DNA of 64,000 nucleotides from Phycisphaerae bacterium (lineage in GTDB: Bacteria > Planctomycetota > Phycisphaerae > UBA1845 > Fen-1342): contig JAJVHV010000010.1 in assembly GCA_022072445.1 (NCBI GenBank), positions 124,001-188,000 on the forward strand, given 5' to 3'. This document shows positions 51,741-60,303 of this stretch, one piece after another. Positions within the stretch are counted from its first letter, which is position 1; every line of letters starts with the position of its first letter. The notes beneath the pieces are model-generated. The model did not search any database, was not told the DNA's origin, and saw only the letters and a list, made by a program, of their open reading frames with translations. Position numbers and translations under genes: made by a program.

Positions 51741-51853
51741 TCCACGTTCTCAGGCGTCAGGAAATATCGAGATCGGCTTCACACCCATCTGACGGTATTT
51801 GGCATTGAGCGGGCCATCCACGAGGTGTTCGCCTGAATTCGGCGGTAACGGAC

Positions 51854-51936
51854 TGGGCGCGGCAGGATTCGAACCTGCGTAGGCGTAAGCCAACGGGTTT
51901 ACAGCCCGTCTCCTTTGGCCGCTCGGACACACGCCC
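51854..51936 (-). tRNA. tRNA-Tyr (anticodon GTA)
   Basis: The minus strand folds as an 83-nt class II tRNA: acceptor GGGCGTG/CGCGCCC, anticodon stem ACGGG/CCCGT with loop CTGTAAA (anticodon GTA), a long variable arm (TGGCTTACGCCTAC) and T arm GCAGG-TTCGAAT-CCTGC. CCA not encoded. Confidence 0.93.
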
Positions 51937-52169
51937 GCGAGTGGCACATCCTGCGGCGGCCGGCGCCGCCGCAAGCGGGTAGTTTCAACGACGATCGGGC
52001 AAAAATCAACGCGCCTCGCGGCGGCGACATCCAGCCGCCGGCGTGATTCGCCGATAGAAATTCTGCCGGGTCGCGGGGCATCTGCGGCCAATAAAATGCT
52101 GTTTGGCGAGTTCTGGAGCGACGGAAATCGCGATCGCCCAGAAATCTCGCTCCCGCCGCGCTTTTCCTC
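51937..52169. other. Intergenic stretch upstream of flgM
   Basis: No gene recognised between tRNA-Tyr and the flgM promoter. The 391-bp gap before the flgM start also contains the sigma-28-like promoter and two hairpins (CGGCTGA/TCAGCCG near 52215 and GTGCCGG/CCGGCAC near 52238) in the presumed leader. Confidence 0.4.
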
Positions 52170-52196
52170 AAGAAATTATCACCATCCGGCCGATAT
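52170..52196 (+). promoter_or_regulatory. Putative sigma-28 (FliA) promoter of flgM
   Basis: GCCGATAT at 52189-52196 agrees in seven of eight bases with the flagellar -10 GCCGATAA; AAGAAATT at 52170-52177, 11 bp upstream, is a weak match to TAAAGTTT. It is about 130 bp before flgM. Biological sense is good because flgM is often a late flagellar gene, but the -35 is poor. Confidence 0.4.
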
Positions 52197-52327
52197 CAGT
52201 CCTAGAGCGACCGCGGCTGAGGGATCAGCCGACCAGGTGCCGGGCCGGCACCGCCGTTCTGTCACGGATGATCGTGAGGCAACAGAGCCTCGGTGTCGAT
52301 TGCGAGCGTTCCGTGGAGGCGGCACTC

Positions 52328-52609
52328 ATGATGAAAGAGCTTGTGACCATTCAGACGAGTCGAATTGCCACGCCCTTTTCGGCGGTTTATCGGCACGAGG
52401 GCGGTGGACGTACGGCGGCGTTGCCGCCGGGCGTAGGAACCGTTGATCCGATCGAGATTTCCGACGACGCGCGGACGAGCGCCGACGAAAGCGCGGTGCG
52501 TGACGAGCTGGTGGCTCGCATTCGCGCCGAGATCGCGGCGGGCCGTTACGAGACGCGCGAGAAGGTCGAAGTCGCGGTGGATCGGCTGATTCAGGACCTG
52601 GACTTGTAA
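52328..52609 (+). CDS. flgM: FlgM-like anti-sigma-28 factor
   Basis: A 93-residue protein; ATG 52328 has GGAGG eight bases upstream. The first half is disordered; the second half (PIEISDDARTSADESAVRDE followed by LVARIRAEIAAGRYETREKVEVAVDRLIQDL) matches the FlgM C-terminal motif (VxxIRxxIxxGxYxxxxxxxAxxLL), which binds and inhibits sigma-28 and is exported through the flagellar hook-basal body. No flagellar genes are in the window, so this is an isolated regulator. A terminator-like hairpin follows. Confidence 0.8.
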   Translation: MMKELVTIQTSRIATPFSAVYRHEGGGRTAALPPGVGTVDPIEISDDARTSADESAVRDELVARIRAEIAAGRYETREKVEVAVDRLIQDLDL

Positions 52610-52646
52610 CACGGACGACCGTCTTTTGAGGACCATGGAGTCCGAA

Positions 52647-52677
52647 CGGCCGGGCCTGCCGAGTGCGGGCCCGGCCG
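52647..52677. terminator. Hairpin after flgM
   Basis: CGGCCGGGCC (52647-52656) pairs perfectly with GGCCCGGCCG (52668-52677). It stands 38 bp after the flgM stop. No T run follows. Confidence 0.5.
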
Positions 52678-52683
52678 CTATGT

Positions 52684-52867
52684 TGAATGGCGAATAGCGA
52701 GTTGAGAATAACGAGTTGAACTGCGACGGCGCCTTGAACCGCATGGCCACGGAGGGCCGACGCGACGGCCGACGCGACGGCCGTAATAGCGAATAGCGCG
52801 TTGAACTGCGACGCCGCCGTGTTCGCCAAGCGGCACAATTCGTTATTCGCTATTCGACATTCGCTAT
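52684..52867. repeat. Repeat family B (CGAATAGCGA type) between flgM and the MutS-like gene
   Basis: GGCGAATAGCGAGTTGA, GCGAATAGCGCGTTGAAC, and the inverse GTTATTCGCTATTCGACATTCGCTATTC form a set of direct and inverted short repeats of low GC content, unlike the flanking genes. It also holds two GGCCGACGCGAC units. It ends at the stop codon of the MutS-like gene. Confidence 0.65.
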
Positions 52868-54777
52868 TCCATGACGCGGGCGGCGTCGGGGCTGGCGTGC
52901 GCGACGCGGTCGTGGGCGTCGCGGATGACCGGCTCGGGATAGCCTTCGTGCTCGAGAATGCGGAGGGCGTTGCGCGTATGGGCCGGGCCGCTGCGAATCC
53001 GATAGTCGAAGACCAGGCCGTGCGAGCCGAGGTCCTCGCGAAAGTGGAAATTGCGGGCGCTGTCGCCGTCGGCCAGCTCGGTCAGGGCGCGGTCGTGCGT
53101 GGCGAGCAGAAAAAAGTGCGGCGTCGATCGCAGCAGGTGCCGGGCGACGGCGACGCTGGCCGCGGTCTGCTCGGTCGAGTTCGTGCCGCGGAACGGCTCG
53201 TCGATCAGCCCGAGGATCGGAGTCGGCCCGGCCGGGGGGAGTACCATGCGGCGTAACTGGCGCACCTCGGCCATGAAGTAGCTCTCGTGCCGCGCCAGGT
53301 TGTCGCGGGCGCGCAGGTCGCTGATCAGGCGGACGGGCGCCCAGCACATCTCGTCGGCCAGCACAGCTCCGCCGCACTGCGCCAGCAGGACGTTGGCGCC
53401 GGTCATGCGCAGGAAGGTGCTTTTGCCGGCCATGTTGGAGCCGGTGATGATCCAGGTGCGGACGCGGGCGTCGAGGTCGAGGGAATTGCCGACGGCCTCG
53501 GCGGGCGGGATGAGCGGGTGGCGGCCGCTGGCGAGCTGGAGGCGGTATTCGTCGGAGAGCCGCGGAAAGACGGCCCCGGGCTGTTCGGCCGCGTAGCAGG
53601 CCAGGCTGAGCAAGGTTTCGAGATCGGCCAGCGCGGAGAGCCCGGTGACGAGCTCGTCGCGGTGCGGCAGGGCGCGGTGCAGGATGGCGCCGACGACGTG
53701 CGCATCCCAGAACACGATGCGGTTGAGGATGGCGTGGACGATTCCGCCGCTCTCGGACCAGGCGATGCGTCGCGCCAGGCTGGGGAGCACGGGCGCGGCG
53801 CGCGCCAGGCGTTCGCGGAGCTGCGCGAGTTCGGCGTCGGCGGGCAGGAGGCGGGCGGCGGTCTGCGCGACGGCGCCGTAACCCCGGGCGGCCCAGCCGA
53901 CGCTCTGCCAGAGCGCCAGGAACTCGCGCATCGGTCCGGCGGCCAGTGCCAGCAGGAAGCTGCTGACGACCAGAACCGCGAGGATGAGCAGCAAGCCGAG
54001 CAGTGCCGATCCGCCGCCGGTCCAAGAGAGCGCGACGACGGTGACGAGGAAAGTCGGGATCGAGAGCCAGCGCAGGACGCGGATGGGCGGGCGGGTATGC
54101 AAGGCGCGCGTTTCGCGCACGGCGCGGATGAACTGCGCCAGTTCGGCGTCGTGCCCGCGAAGCTGGGCGGCGGCGGCCAGCAGCTCCATGCGGGCGGCGT
54201 GCTGCTGCGCGAGCCAGCGGACCGACTCCTGCCGGGCGCGGATGTGCGCGGCCGCCAGCAGCGGGTGATCCAGCGCGTCGCGCAGGCGCAGCGCGCCCAG
54301 GTGCGTCGAGGTGCGGTTCAGCAGGCTGAACAACCCGAGCGGCGTCGCGTAGACGTCGAGGTCGTCGCGCTCCTGATCGGTCAGCGGCCAGGTCGGGCCG
54401 GGATCGAGCACCGAGTGCAGCACGTCCTCGGCGTCCGCCGGCCGGGACGCAGATCGGATGGTCACGGGCTCGCCGGCAGCGCGCTGCTGCGCCTCGGCGA
54501 TGATCACGAGTGTGCGATCGGCCTGGTCGCGGACGGCGCGGACGCGCAGATGCCGGACGACTGAAGCGACGAAGGCGATCAGGCCGACCAGCGCGATGCC
54601 GCCGGTGAGCGGGACGTTTCCGTTGTAGAAGAACCAGGGCAGGACGACGATGACGAACGTCAGGAGGCGCGTCCAAGACCAGGTGGACTCGCGGCGGTGC
54701 CATTCGTCGCGATGCCGTCGGGCGGCGCCATGAAAGCCGCCGAGCCAGGATTGGAAGTCGGTGAATGCGGGTTCCAT
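52864..54777 (-). CDS. Membrane-anchored MutS-family ATPase
   Basis: A 637-residue protein from ATG 54777. Two hydrophobic segments near 37-50 and 58-75, and another pair near 245-290 (FLVTVVALSWTGG, LLGLLLILAVLVVSSFLLALA), indicate an inner-membrane protein. The C-terminal part is a MutS domain V ATPase: Walker A GSNMAGKST near 455, a Walker B/signature DEPFRGTNSTEQTA, and ATHDRALTELA. A helical core resembling domain III lies between. Known soluble MutS proteins have a mismatch-binding domain I, absent here. The family (MutS-like with TM segments) is widespread in Bacteroidetes and Planctomycetota, role unknown. Confidence 0.85.
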   Translation of the reverse strand: MEPAFTDFQSWLGGFHGAARRHRDEWHRRESTWSWTRLLTFVIVVLPWFFYNGNVPLTGGIALVGLIAFVASVVRHLRVRAVRDQADRTLVIIAEAQQRAAGEPVTIRSASRPADAEDVLHSVLDPGPTWPLTDQERDDLDVYATPLGLFSLLNRTSTHLGALRLRDALDHPLLAAAHIRARQESVRWLAQQHAARMELLAAAAQLRGHDAELAQFIRAVRETRALHTRPPIRVLRWLSIPTFLVTVVALSWTGGGSALLGLLLILAVLVVSSFLLALAAGPMREFLALWQSVGWAARGYGAVAQTAARLLPADAELAQLRERLARAAPVLPSLARRIAWSESGGIVHAILNRIVFWDAHVVGAILHRALPHRDELVTGLSALADLETLLSLACYAAEQPGAVFPRLSDEYRLQLASGRHPLIPPAEAVGNSLDLDARVRTWIITGSNMAGKSTFLRMTGANVLLAQCGGAVLADEMCWAPVRLISDLRARDNLARHESYFMAEVRQLRRMVLPPAGPTPILGLIDEPFRGTNSTEQTAASVAVARHLLRSTPHFFLLATHDRALTELADGDSARNFHFREDLGSHGLVFDYRIRSGPAHTRNALRILEHEGYPEPVIRDAHDRVAHASPDAARVME

Positions 54778-54940
54778 GCGTGCGTGCGAGCGCTCCGAGC
54801 GCGCCGCGCGGGGCTGCGAAGGCCCGCGGGGCTGGTGGGATTGTAAGCGGGGGGAGCGGCGATGGGCATGTTTTTCGGTGGGCGCGCACCTGAGCGGGAA
54901 TTTTCGATGCACCGGCGCTTCGTCGCGCGTGCGGCGGGAA

Positions 54941-55270
54941 TCAGCGGCCCATGAAGACGAGGTAGGCACCCATGACGATGAGGGCGAAGCCGGCGGCGTG
55001 GTTCCACGTGACGCGTTCGCCGAGGTAGGTGGCCGAGAAGACGCAGAAGACGGTGAGCGAGACGACTTCCTGGATGGTCTTGAGCTGGGCGGCGTTGAAT
55101 CGGCCGTGGCCGAAGCGATTGGCCGGGACCTGGAAGCAGTACTCGGGCAGGGCGATGAGCCAACTGACCAGGACGGCCTGCCACAGCGCCGTCTCGCGGA
55201 ACTTGAGGTGTCCGTACCAGGCGACGGTCATGAAGACGTTCGAGAGGGTCAGCAGCACGACGGTGAGCAT
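54941..55270 (-). CDS. DMT-family small membrane protein (DUF486)
   Basis: A 109-residue protein with four membrane segments (VVLLTLSNVFMTVAWYGHL, AVLVSWLIALPEYCFQVPANR, TVFCVFSATYLGER, AAGFALIVMGAYLVFMG). The words VPANR, QLKTIQE and VTWNHAAG are characteristic of DUF486. Function unknown; the fold resembles small drug/metabolite transporters. It lies 163 bp downstream of nothing else but upstream of the MutS-like gene on the same strand. Confidence 0.88.
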   Translation of the reverse strand: MLTVVLLTLSNVFMTVAWYGHLKFRETALWQAVLVSWLIALPEYCFQVPANRFGHGRFNAAQLKTIQEVVSLTVFCVFSATYLGERVTWNHAAGFALIVMGAYLVFMGR

Positions 55271-55359
55271 GGGGCCTCCGAAACGGGCGGTTCAGACGTT
55301 GATTTGTCGGCGGCCGAGCGGCCGGGGAGTGCACGCGGAGGCGGCGGCTCTACATGTGA

Positions 55360-56094
55360 TCATCGTCCGAACCAGCCGCCGTCGATCGCGACGATCGTTC
55401 CGCTGATGTAGTCGCCCTCGGCGAGCAGGAAGTGAATCAGTTCGGCGACTTCTTCGGGCGTTCCGGCGCGGCCGAGCGGGATGCGTTCGAGCAGGCGTTG
55501 CCGCAGGGCCGGGTCGAAGGACTCGGGCCAGCCGGCGACGCCGGGCGCCACACCGACCACGGTTACGTCGGTCGCCAGGCTGCGCGCCAGCGCGCGGGTT
55601 TGCGTCTCCAGCGCGCCTTTCGTGATGCAATAGCCGAGGTAGGCCGGGGCCGGCTGTGCGACGGCGGCGTCGCAGAGGTTGATGATGCGCCCGCCTCCCA
55701 CGGCGCGAAACGACTCGTTTGCGGCCAGCGCCAGCAGCAGTGGGGCGGTGACGTTGACGGCCATCATCCGCTCCCAGCGCCGCAGAGCGAAGTCGTCGAC
55801 GGACATGCGCTCGAAGATCGACGCGTTGTTGATCAGGACGTCGAGCCGGCCGAAGCGTTCGACGACCTCGGCCGGCAATCGCCGCACCGCCTCCGGCTCG
55901 GCGAGGTCGCACGAAAAGGTCTCGGCGCGGACACCGTCGGCACGGCATAGCGCCGCGCAGGACGCGGCGTCGGCTGCGGAAGTGAGGTAGTGCACAGCGA
56001 CATGGCATCCGGCCCGCGCCAGGCGCAGCGCCGTAGCGCGGCCGATGCGCCGTGCGCCGCCGGTGATCAGGGCGACTTTATCGCGCAGTTCCAC
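55360..56094 (-). CDS. SDR oxidoreductase, pteridine-reductase-like
   Basis: Short-chain dehydrogenase of 244 residues. NAD(P) site TGGARRIGRA (TGxxxxIG with two Arg), NNASIF, and the catalytic YLGYCITKGAL (Tyr-x3-Lys) with an upstream Asp/Ser region DAAVAQPAPAY in which the usual Ser is not evident. VGVAPGVAGWPE and DGGWFGR complete the fold. The TGGARRIG word and the pattern after it resemble pteridine reductase FolM/PTR1. It is encoded 18 bp after the ABC ATPase gene. Confidence 0.82.
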   Translation of the reverse strand: MELRDKVALITGGARRIGRATALRLARAGCHVAVHYLTSAADAASCAALCRADGVRAETFSCDLAEPEAVRRLPAEVVERFGRLDVLINNASIFERMSVDDFALRRWERMMAVNVTAPLLLALAANESFRAVGGGRIINLCDAAVAQPAPAYLGYCITKGALETQTRALARSLATDVTVVGVAPGVAGWPESFDPALRQRLLERIPLGRAGTPEEVAELIHFLLAEGDYISGTIVAIDGGWFGR

Positions 56095-56112
56095 GGAGCG
56101 GGGCCTTTCGAT

Positions 56113-56865
56113 CTACACGCGGGCGGATGCGATGGCGCCGTCGCGCAGCTCGCAGACGCGGTCGGCGCAGGCGGCCACGCCGCTGTCATGCGTCACCATG
56201 ACAATCGTCTGGCCGTCGCGATGCAACCCGCGGAGCAGCGCGAGGATCGAAGACCCCGTTTCGGCGTCGAGATTGCCGGTGGGCTCGTCGGCGAAAAGCA
56301 CGCGCGGGCGGTGAACCAGAGCGCGGGCGATGGCGACGCGCTGCCGCTCGCCGCCGGAGAGTTCGGCCGGCCGGTGCGACAGGCGGCCGGCCAGACCGAC
56401 GCGGTCGAGGATCTCGTGGGTGTCGCGGTTTGCGGCGGCGCGGGCGCCCGGCCAGGCGAAGAGCGAGCAGCCGACCATTCGCGCGAGCAGTACGTTCTCC
56501 AGCACGTTCAGCTCGGGCAGCAAGTGATAGAACTGGAAGACGAATCCGAAAGCGCGGCGGCGGAGCTCGACCATGCGGCGTTCGACGCCGCTGAAGCTGT
56601 CGTCGAACTGCGAGCGCTGCGGCCGCGGCTGGGCGGTGGAGAAGGTGGGCGTGCGTTCGAACCAGACCTGGCCGCGCTGCGGCACATCCAGCGCGCCGAG
56701 GACGTGCAGCAGCGTGCTCTTGCCGCAGCCGGATTTTCCCATGATGGCGACGAATTCGCCCGCGGCGACGGACAGGCTGCACTCGCGCAGGACGGTCAGC
56801 GCGCCGCGGCCCATCTGAAAGCTGCGATGCAACCCCTCGGCGCGAAGCAACGCGGCCTCACTCAT
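56113..56865 (-). CDS. lolD: Lol-type ABC transporter ATP-binding protein
   Basis: ABC ATPase of the MacB/LolD group, 250 residues. Walker A GKSGCGKSTLL near 43, signature LSGGERQRVAIARAL, Walker B RVLFADEPTGNLD and a switch His in VTHDSG. A GALDVPQRGQVWFER segment is typical of LolD. It overlaps the permease gene by eight bases and forms the ATPase of a lipoprotein-release or related exporter. Assigned as LolD by the neighbouring LolC/E-like permease. Confidence 0.9.
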   Translation of the reverse strand: MSEAALLRAEGLHRSFQMGRGALTVLRECSLSVAAGEFVAIMGKSGCGKSTLLHVLGALDVPQRGQVWFERTPTFSTAQPRPQRSQFDDSFSGVERRMVELRRRAFGFVFQFYHLLPELNVLENVLLARMVGCSLFAWPGARAAANRDTHEILDRVGLAGRLSHRPAELSGGERQRVAIARALVHRPRVLFADEPTGNLDAETGSSILALLRGLHRDGQTIVMVTHDSGVAACADRVCELRDGAIASARV

Positions 56866-58435
56866 GGCGCAGCGCCTCCACCGGGTGCATCGTGCCGGCC
56901 CGCCAGGCGGCGGCGACGGCGCCGAACGTCGAGGCCAGGATCGCGACGAGAAAGATGCGGGCGAGATCCTCGGGGCGGACGGTGCTGGGGATGTCGTCGA
57001 AGGAGTAGACGCTGCGATCCCAGACGCGCCAGCCGAAGGCGTCGGTCAGGATGGTCTGAAAGTCGTTGATGTGCCGGACGAAGATGTATCCGAAGCCGGC
57101 GCCCATCGCCCCGCCGACCACGCCGACCGCCGCCCCGTAGCAGAGGAAGATCGACGCGACGCCGACGGACGACCCGCCGATGCTTTTGACGATGCCGATG
57201 TCGCGGGTTTTCTGGAGAGCGATCATGTAAAGGATGCACATGACCAGCACGATGGCGACGATCGAGATGATGCCGAAGAGCATGGTGACGAGATTACGCT
57301 CGTTCTCGACCGGTCCGATGACGTGTACCTGCGACTGTTCCCACGTGACGGCTTCGATGTCCTGCACCAGGCCCCACTCGGTCGTGGTCAGGGCCACGCC
57401 GATGCGGTTGGGCAGCTCGCGGTAGGCGGCGGTCAGCCGGGTGCAGAGCGCGTCGGCGTCGACGCCCGGCTTGATCTTGATCTGAATCTGCGAGCAGCGG
57501 CCGGGCGAGCGGCCGCTCCCGTCGGCACGCTCGGCGGCGTCCCAGAGCAGCAGGCCTTGCAGGTTCTCGAAATCGACGTAGCTGTGCTTGGAGTCGATTT
57601 CGAAGATGCCCGTGCGCGAGTCGTCGGCGTAGCGGAAGGCCAGTTTCTTGGGTGTGTCGATCGAACCGCTCAGGCTGGTCGGCACGATGGTCAGCGCGAC
57701 CTCTTCGCCGCGCGGGTACCAGCGCGTGTAGCGCCCGTCGGGCTGGCGGCGGGCGACGATGTCGCGGCCGATGATGATACCGGGTGACGGGACGCCGGCC
57801 AGCGCCGGTGGGCCGATGCCGTCGGGCGTCTCGTTGGCGGCATAGAAACCGGGAATGCCGGGGTGGCCGCGCTCGTGAAGCAGGCGATTGACGATGTTTG
57901 GCGTCGCGTCGTCGTCCTGGACGCCCGCGCGGTGAGCGGCGGCCCCGGCCGACCGGTAGGGTTCCGGCAGGTCGATGCCGCTCGCCGCCGAACGGCCGAG
58001 CAGCGGCTGCTGCTGGTCGGCGAGCGTGGTCGTGCCGGGGTACATGCGATCGTAGTACAGGCCGGCGCCAAACGCGCTGACGTTGCGCACTTCGTCCAGC
58101 CGCACGCCGACCACGCTGACCGGATGCGTCGCGCCCGTCGACGGAAATCGCAGCAGGCCGAAGGTGTAGATGATCGGCGTGGCCTTGGCGATCTCCGGCC
58201 ATTTTGAGATTTCGGCGATGAACTCGTCGTAGAGCGGGAAGCCGCCGAAGCGCTTGTTGTCGACGATGATGTCGCCCAGCAGGCCGCGGGCGCGCTGCTT
58301 GACGGTGTCGAGAAAGCCGCCCATGACGGACATGACGATCAGAACCATCGCCGTGCAGAGCATGATGGCGGCGATCGCGAAGAAGGCGATCTGGCGCTTG
58401 CGCAGGTAGCGAAGGGTCAGAAAAAGGCGATACAC
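56858..58435 (-). CDS. LolC/E-like ABC permease
   Basis: A 525-residue inner-membrane permease of the FtsX/MacB type. The N-terminal segment (FFAIAAIMLCTAMVLIVMSVMGGF) begins LRYLRKRQIAFFAIA, then a large periplasmic domain of about 330 residues with SVVGVRLDE and IIIGRDIVA, and three C-terminal membrane segments with VTMLFGIISIVAIVLVMCIL, IALQKTRDIGIVKSIGGSSVGV (the FtsX-type coupling motif) and a final HPVEALRHE. It is longer than LolC/E of E. coli (about 400). Only one permease gene is present, so the transporter may be a homodimer. Confidence 0.88.
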   Translation of the reverse strand: MYRLFLTLRYLRKRQIAFFAIAAIMLCTAMVLIVMSVMGGFLDTVKQRARGLLGDIIVDNKRFGGFPLYDEFIAEISKWPEIAKATPIIYTFGLLRFPSTGATHPVSVVGVRLDEVRNVSAFGAGLYYDRMYPGTTTLADQQQPLLGRSAASGIDLPEPYRSAGAAAHRAGVQDDDATPNIVNRLLHERGHPGIPGFYAANETPDGIGPPALAGVPSPGIIIGRDIVARRQPDGRYTRWYPRGEEVALTIVPTSLSGSIDTPKKLAFRYADDSRTGIFEIDSKHSYVDFENLQGLLLWDAAERADGSGRSPGRCSQIQIKIKPGVDADALCTRLTAAYRELPNRIGVALTTTEWGLVQDIEAVTWEQSQVHVIGPVENERNLVTMLFGIISIVAIVLVMCILYMIALQKTRDIGIVKSIGGSSVGVASIFLCYGAAVGVVGGAMGAGFGYIFVRHINDFQTILTDAFGWRVWDRSVYSFDDIPSTVRPEDLARIFLVAILASTFGAVAAAWRAGTMHPVEALRHE

Positions 58436-58493
58436 GCGGGCGATCCGTGGGTGGGTCGGGGGGGTTGTTTCGGCGGACGCGGGCGCGGTGCGG

Positions 58494-58895
58494 TCACGGG
58501 CGCGCTCCCCCGAATGCCTGCCGCGGAAGACTGAGGACGACGCCGATACCGACGATCAGCCAGATCGCGGCGCCCAACAGGATGGCGAGGGTTGAGAACG
58601 CGCCGCTCACGCCCTCGCCGAACCACGCCGCGCCTGGAGCCCGGAACGGCAGCACCAGCCCGGTCAGCAGGCAGAAGTACGCGAAGTAGCCGCGGATGGC
58701 GAGCCGCAGGATGAACGCCGCGACGCGCAGTGCGACGCGTGCCACGGCGGGGAGCCAGATCAGCACACCGATCGACACGGCGGCAGCGGCCACGACCCAC
58801 GGCCATTGCGCCGCGAGGGGCCGCGCGGCGCGGACGACGGCGTAGATCGGCCCCATCAGGGCCCAGAGCCACAGGTGTGCCAGCCAATCGCCCAC
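58494..58895 (-). CDS. Small membrane protein of unknown function
   Basis: A 133-residue protein with about four hydrophobic segments (LWLWALMGPIYAVV, WVVAAAAVSIGVLIWLPAV, FAYFCLLTGLVLPF, LAILLGAAIWLIVGIGVVLSL). No conserved motif is recognised. It precedes the LolC/E gene by 58 bp on the same strand. Coding potential is supported by composition and by the regular membrane helices, but homology is unknown. Confidence 0.6.
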   Translation of the reverse strand: MGDWLAHLWLWALMGPIYAVVRAARPLAAQWPWVVAAAAVSIGVLIWLPAVARVALRVAAFILRLAIRGYFAYFCLLTGLVLPFRAPGAAWFGEGVSGAFSTLAILLGAAIWLIVGIGVVLSLPRQAFGGARP

Positions 58896-59045
58896 AGGTT
58901 CGGCCTTCTGTCGTCAGCGTTCGTCAGCGTTCGTTCGTCGGCGTTCGTTCGCGGCGCTAGCGCGGTCGTTCGCGGACGGGGGATCATATCCGCGAGTCGG
59001 CACGGAATCGAAGCGCCCGGGGCGGGGCGGCGCGCTTGCATGTGT

Positions 59046-59069
59046 GGCACAGCCGCCCTCGGCTGTGCC
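59046..59069. repeat. REP-like palindrome (family D)
   Basis: GGCACAGCC-GCCCTC-GGCTGTGCC: nine-base arms with a six-base loop. The same element occurs at 24661-24684, about 24731-24751, and (shorter) near 32890-32962. It stands in the gap before the PilT-like gene. Confidence 0.75.
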
Positions 59070-59172
59070 GGCTCGGCAGGACCCTCGCCCCCCGCCCAAG
59101 CGTCCCGCCCGCGCGGGGCCGCGTCCGGGATACAATGGTCCAAAAAGTTGCGCTCCAGCCGGAGGATGGTGC

Positions 59173-60267
59173 ATGGAACAGCTCACGTTTCGACGATTGC
59201 TGCGGACGGCGATCGCCTGCGGTGCTTCCGACTTGCACCTTCAGGCCGGCGCCGCGCCGCTCGTGCGGATCGACGGCCGGTTGCACGCGGTGGCGTGTCA
59301 GGCCCTTTCCGCCGAGCAGTTGCACGCCTGCGCCGGCGAAGTGCTGGACGACATTTCAGCGGGCATCCTGGCGACCGAAGGAAGCTGCGACCTGGCTTAT
59401 GTGCTGGACGGGGCGGAGCGCTTTCGCGTCAACGTGTTCATGACGATGGGCGTGCCGGTGCTGGCGATCCGCCGCGTCAGCGACCGCATCCCGTCGTTCG
59501 AGGAGATGCACCTGCCGGAGAGCCTGGCGGATATCGCCAGCGTGCAGCGCGGACTGGTGCTGGTGGCGGGCATGACCAGCAGCGGCAAAAGCACGACCAT
59601 CGCCGCCATGCTGGGACACATCAACCGCAATTATGCCCGGCGGATCATCACGATCGAGGACCCGATCGAGTTCGTGCACCGCAGCGACCGCTCGCTGGTG
59701 GCGCAGATCGAGGTCGGCCGCGACACGCGCAGCTACGAAGACGCCATCCGGCACGTGCTGCGGCAGGACCCGAACGTCATCATGGTGGGCGAGATGCGCG
59801 ACCTGGCGAGCATCCGCGTGGCGCTGCGGGCGGCGGACACGGGGCATCTGGTCTTCGCCACGGTGCACGCCACCAACGCCCAGCAGACCGTCGAGCGCAT
59901 CATCGCCATGTTCGACCCGCAGCAGCACAATCTGCTGCTGACACAACTCGCGTTGAACGTCGAGGCCGTGATCGCGATGCGGCTGGCTTACGCCCGCGAG
60001 GGCGGTCGGCTGCCGGTGTGCGAGATCATGCGCGGCACGGGCACGGTGCGCAAGCTGATCCTGGAGAATCGCGTGACGGCGATCCCGCAGGCGCTGATCA
60101 ACCGCGACAACGGCATGCAGTCGTTCGACCAGCACCTCGACGATCTGTTCAAGACGCGCAAGATTACGGCCGACGAGGCCATCCGTCTGGCGACCAACCC
60201 CGAGGCGCTCACGATGGCCATGCGCGGATTTACAACCAGCGACATGTCACGCGGGCTGGTGCGCTGA
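59173..60267 (+). CDS. PilT/PilU-like type IV pilus ATPase
   Basis: Secretion ATPase for pilus retraction, 364 residues; start ATG 59173 with GGAGG eight bases upstream. N-terminal domain (CGASDLHLQAGAAPLVRIDGRL), Walker A GMTSSGKST at 133-141, Asp box IITIEDPIEF, Walker B VGEMRDL, His box ATVHATNA, and the PilT-type C-terminal CEIMRGTGTVRKLILE in place of the AIRNLIRE of classical PilT. Length agrees with PilT. No other pilus gene except the pseudopilin at 61216 is in the window. PilT versus PilU cannot be decided. Confidence 0.9.
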   Translation: MEQLTFRRLLRTAIACGASDLHLQAGAAPLVRIDGRLHAVACQALSAEQLHACAGEVLDDISAGILATEGSCDLAYVLDGAERFRVNVFMTMGVPVLAIRRVSDRIPSFEEMHLPESLADIASVQRGLVLVAGMTSSGKSTTIAAMLGHINRNYARRIITIEDPIEFVHRSDRSLVAQIEVGRDTRSYEDAIRHVLRQDPNVIMVGEMRDLASIRVALRAADTGHLVFATVHATNAQQTVERIIAMFDPQQHNLLLTQLALNVEAVIAMRLAYAREGGRLPVCEIMRGTGTVRKLILENRVTAIPQALINRDNGMQSFDQHLDDLFKTRKITADEAIRLATNPEALTMAMRGFTTSDMSRGLVR

Positions 60268-60303
60268 GCGGACTGGGCTTGGCCGCCTTTGGCATGATGA
60301 TCG

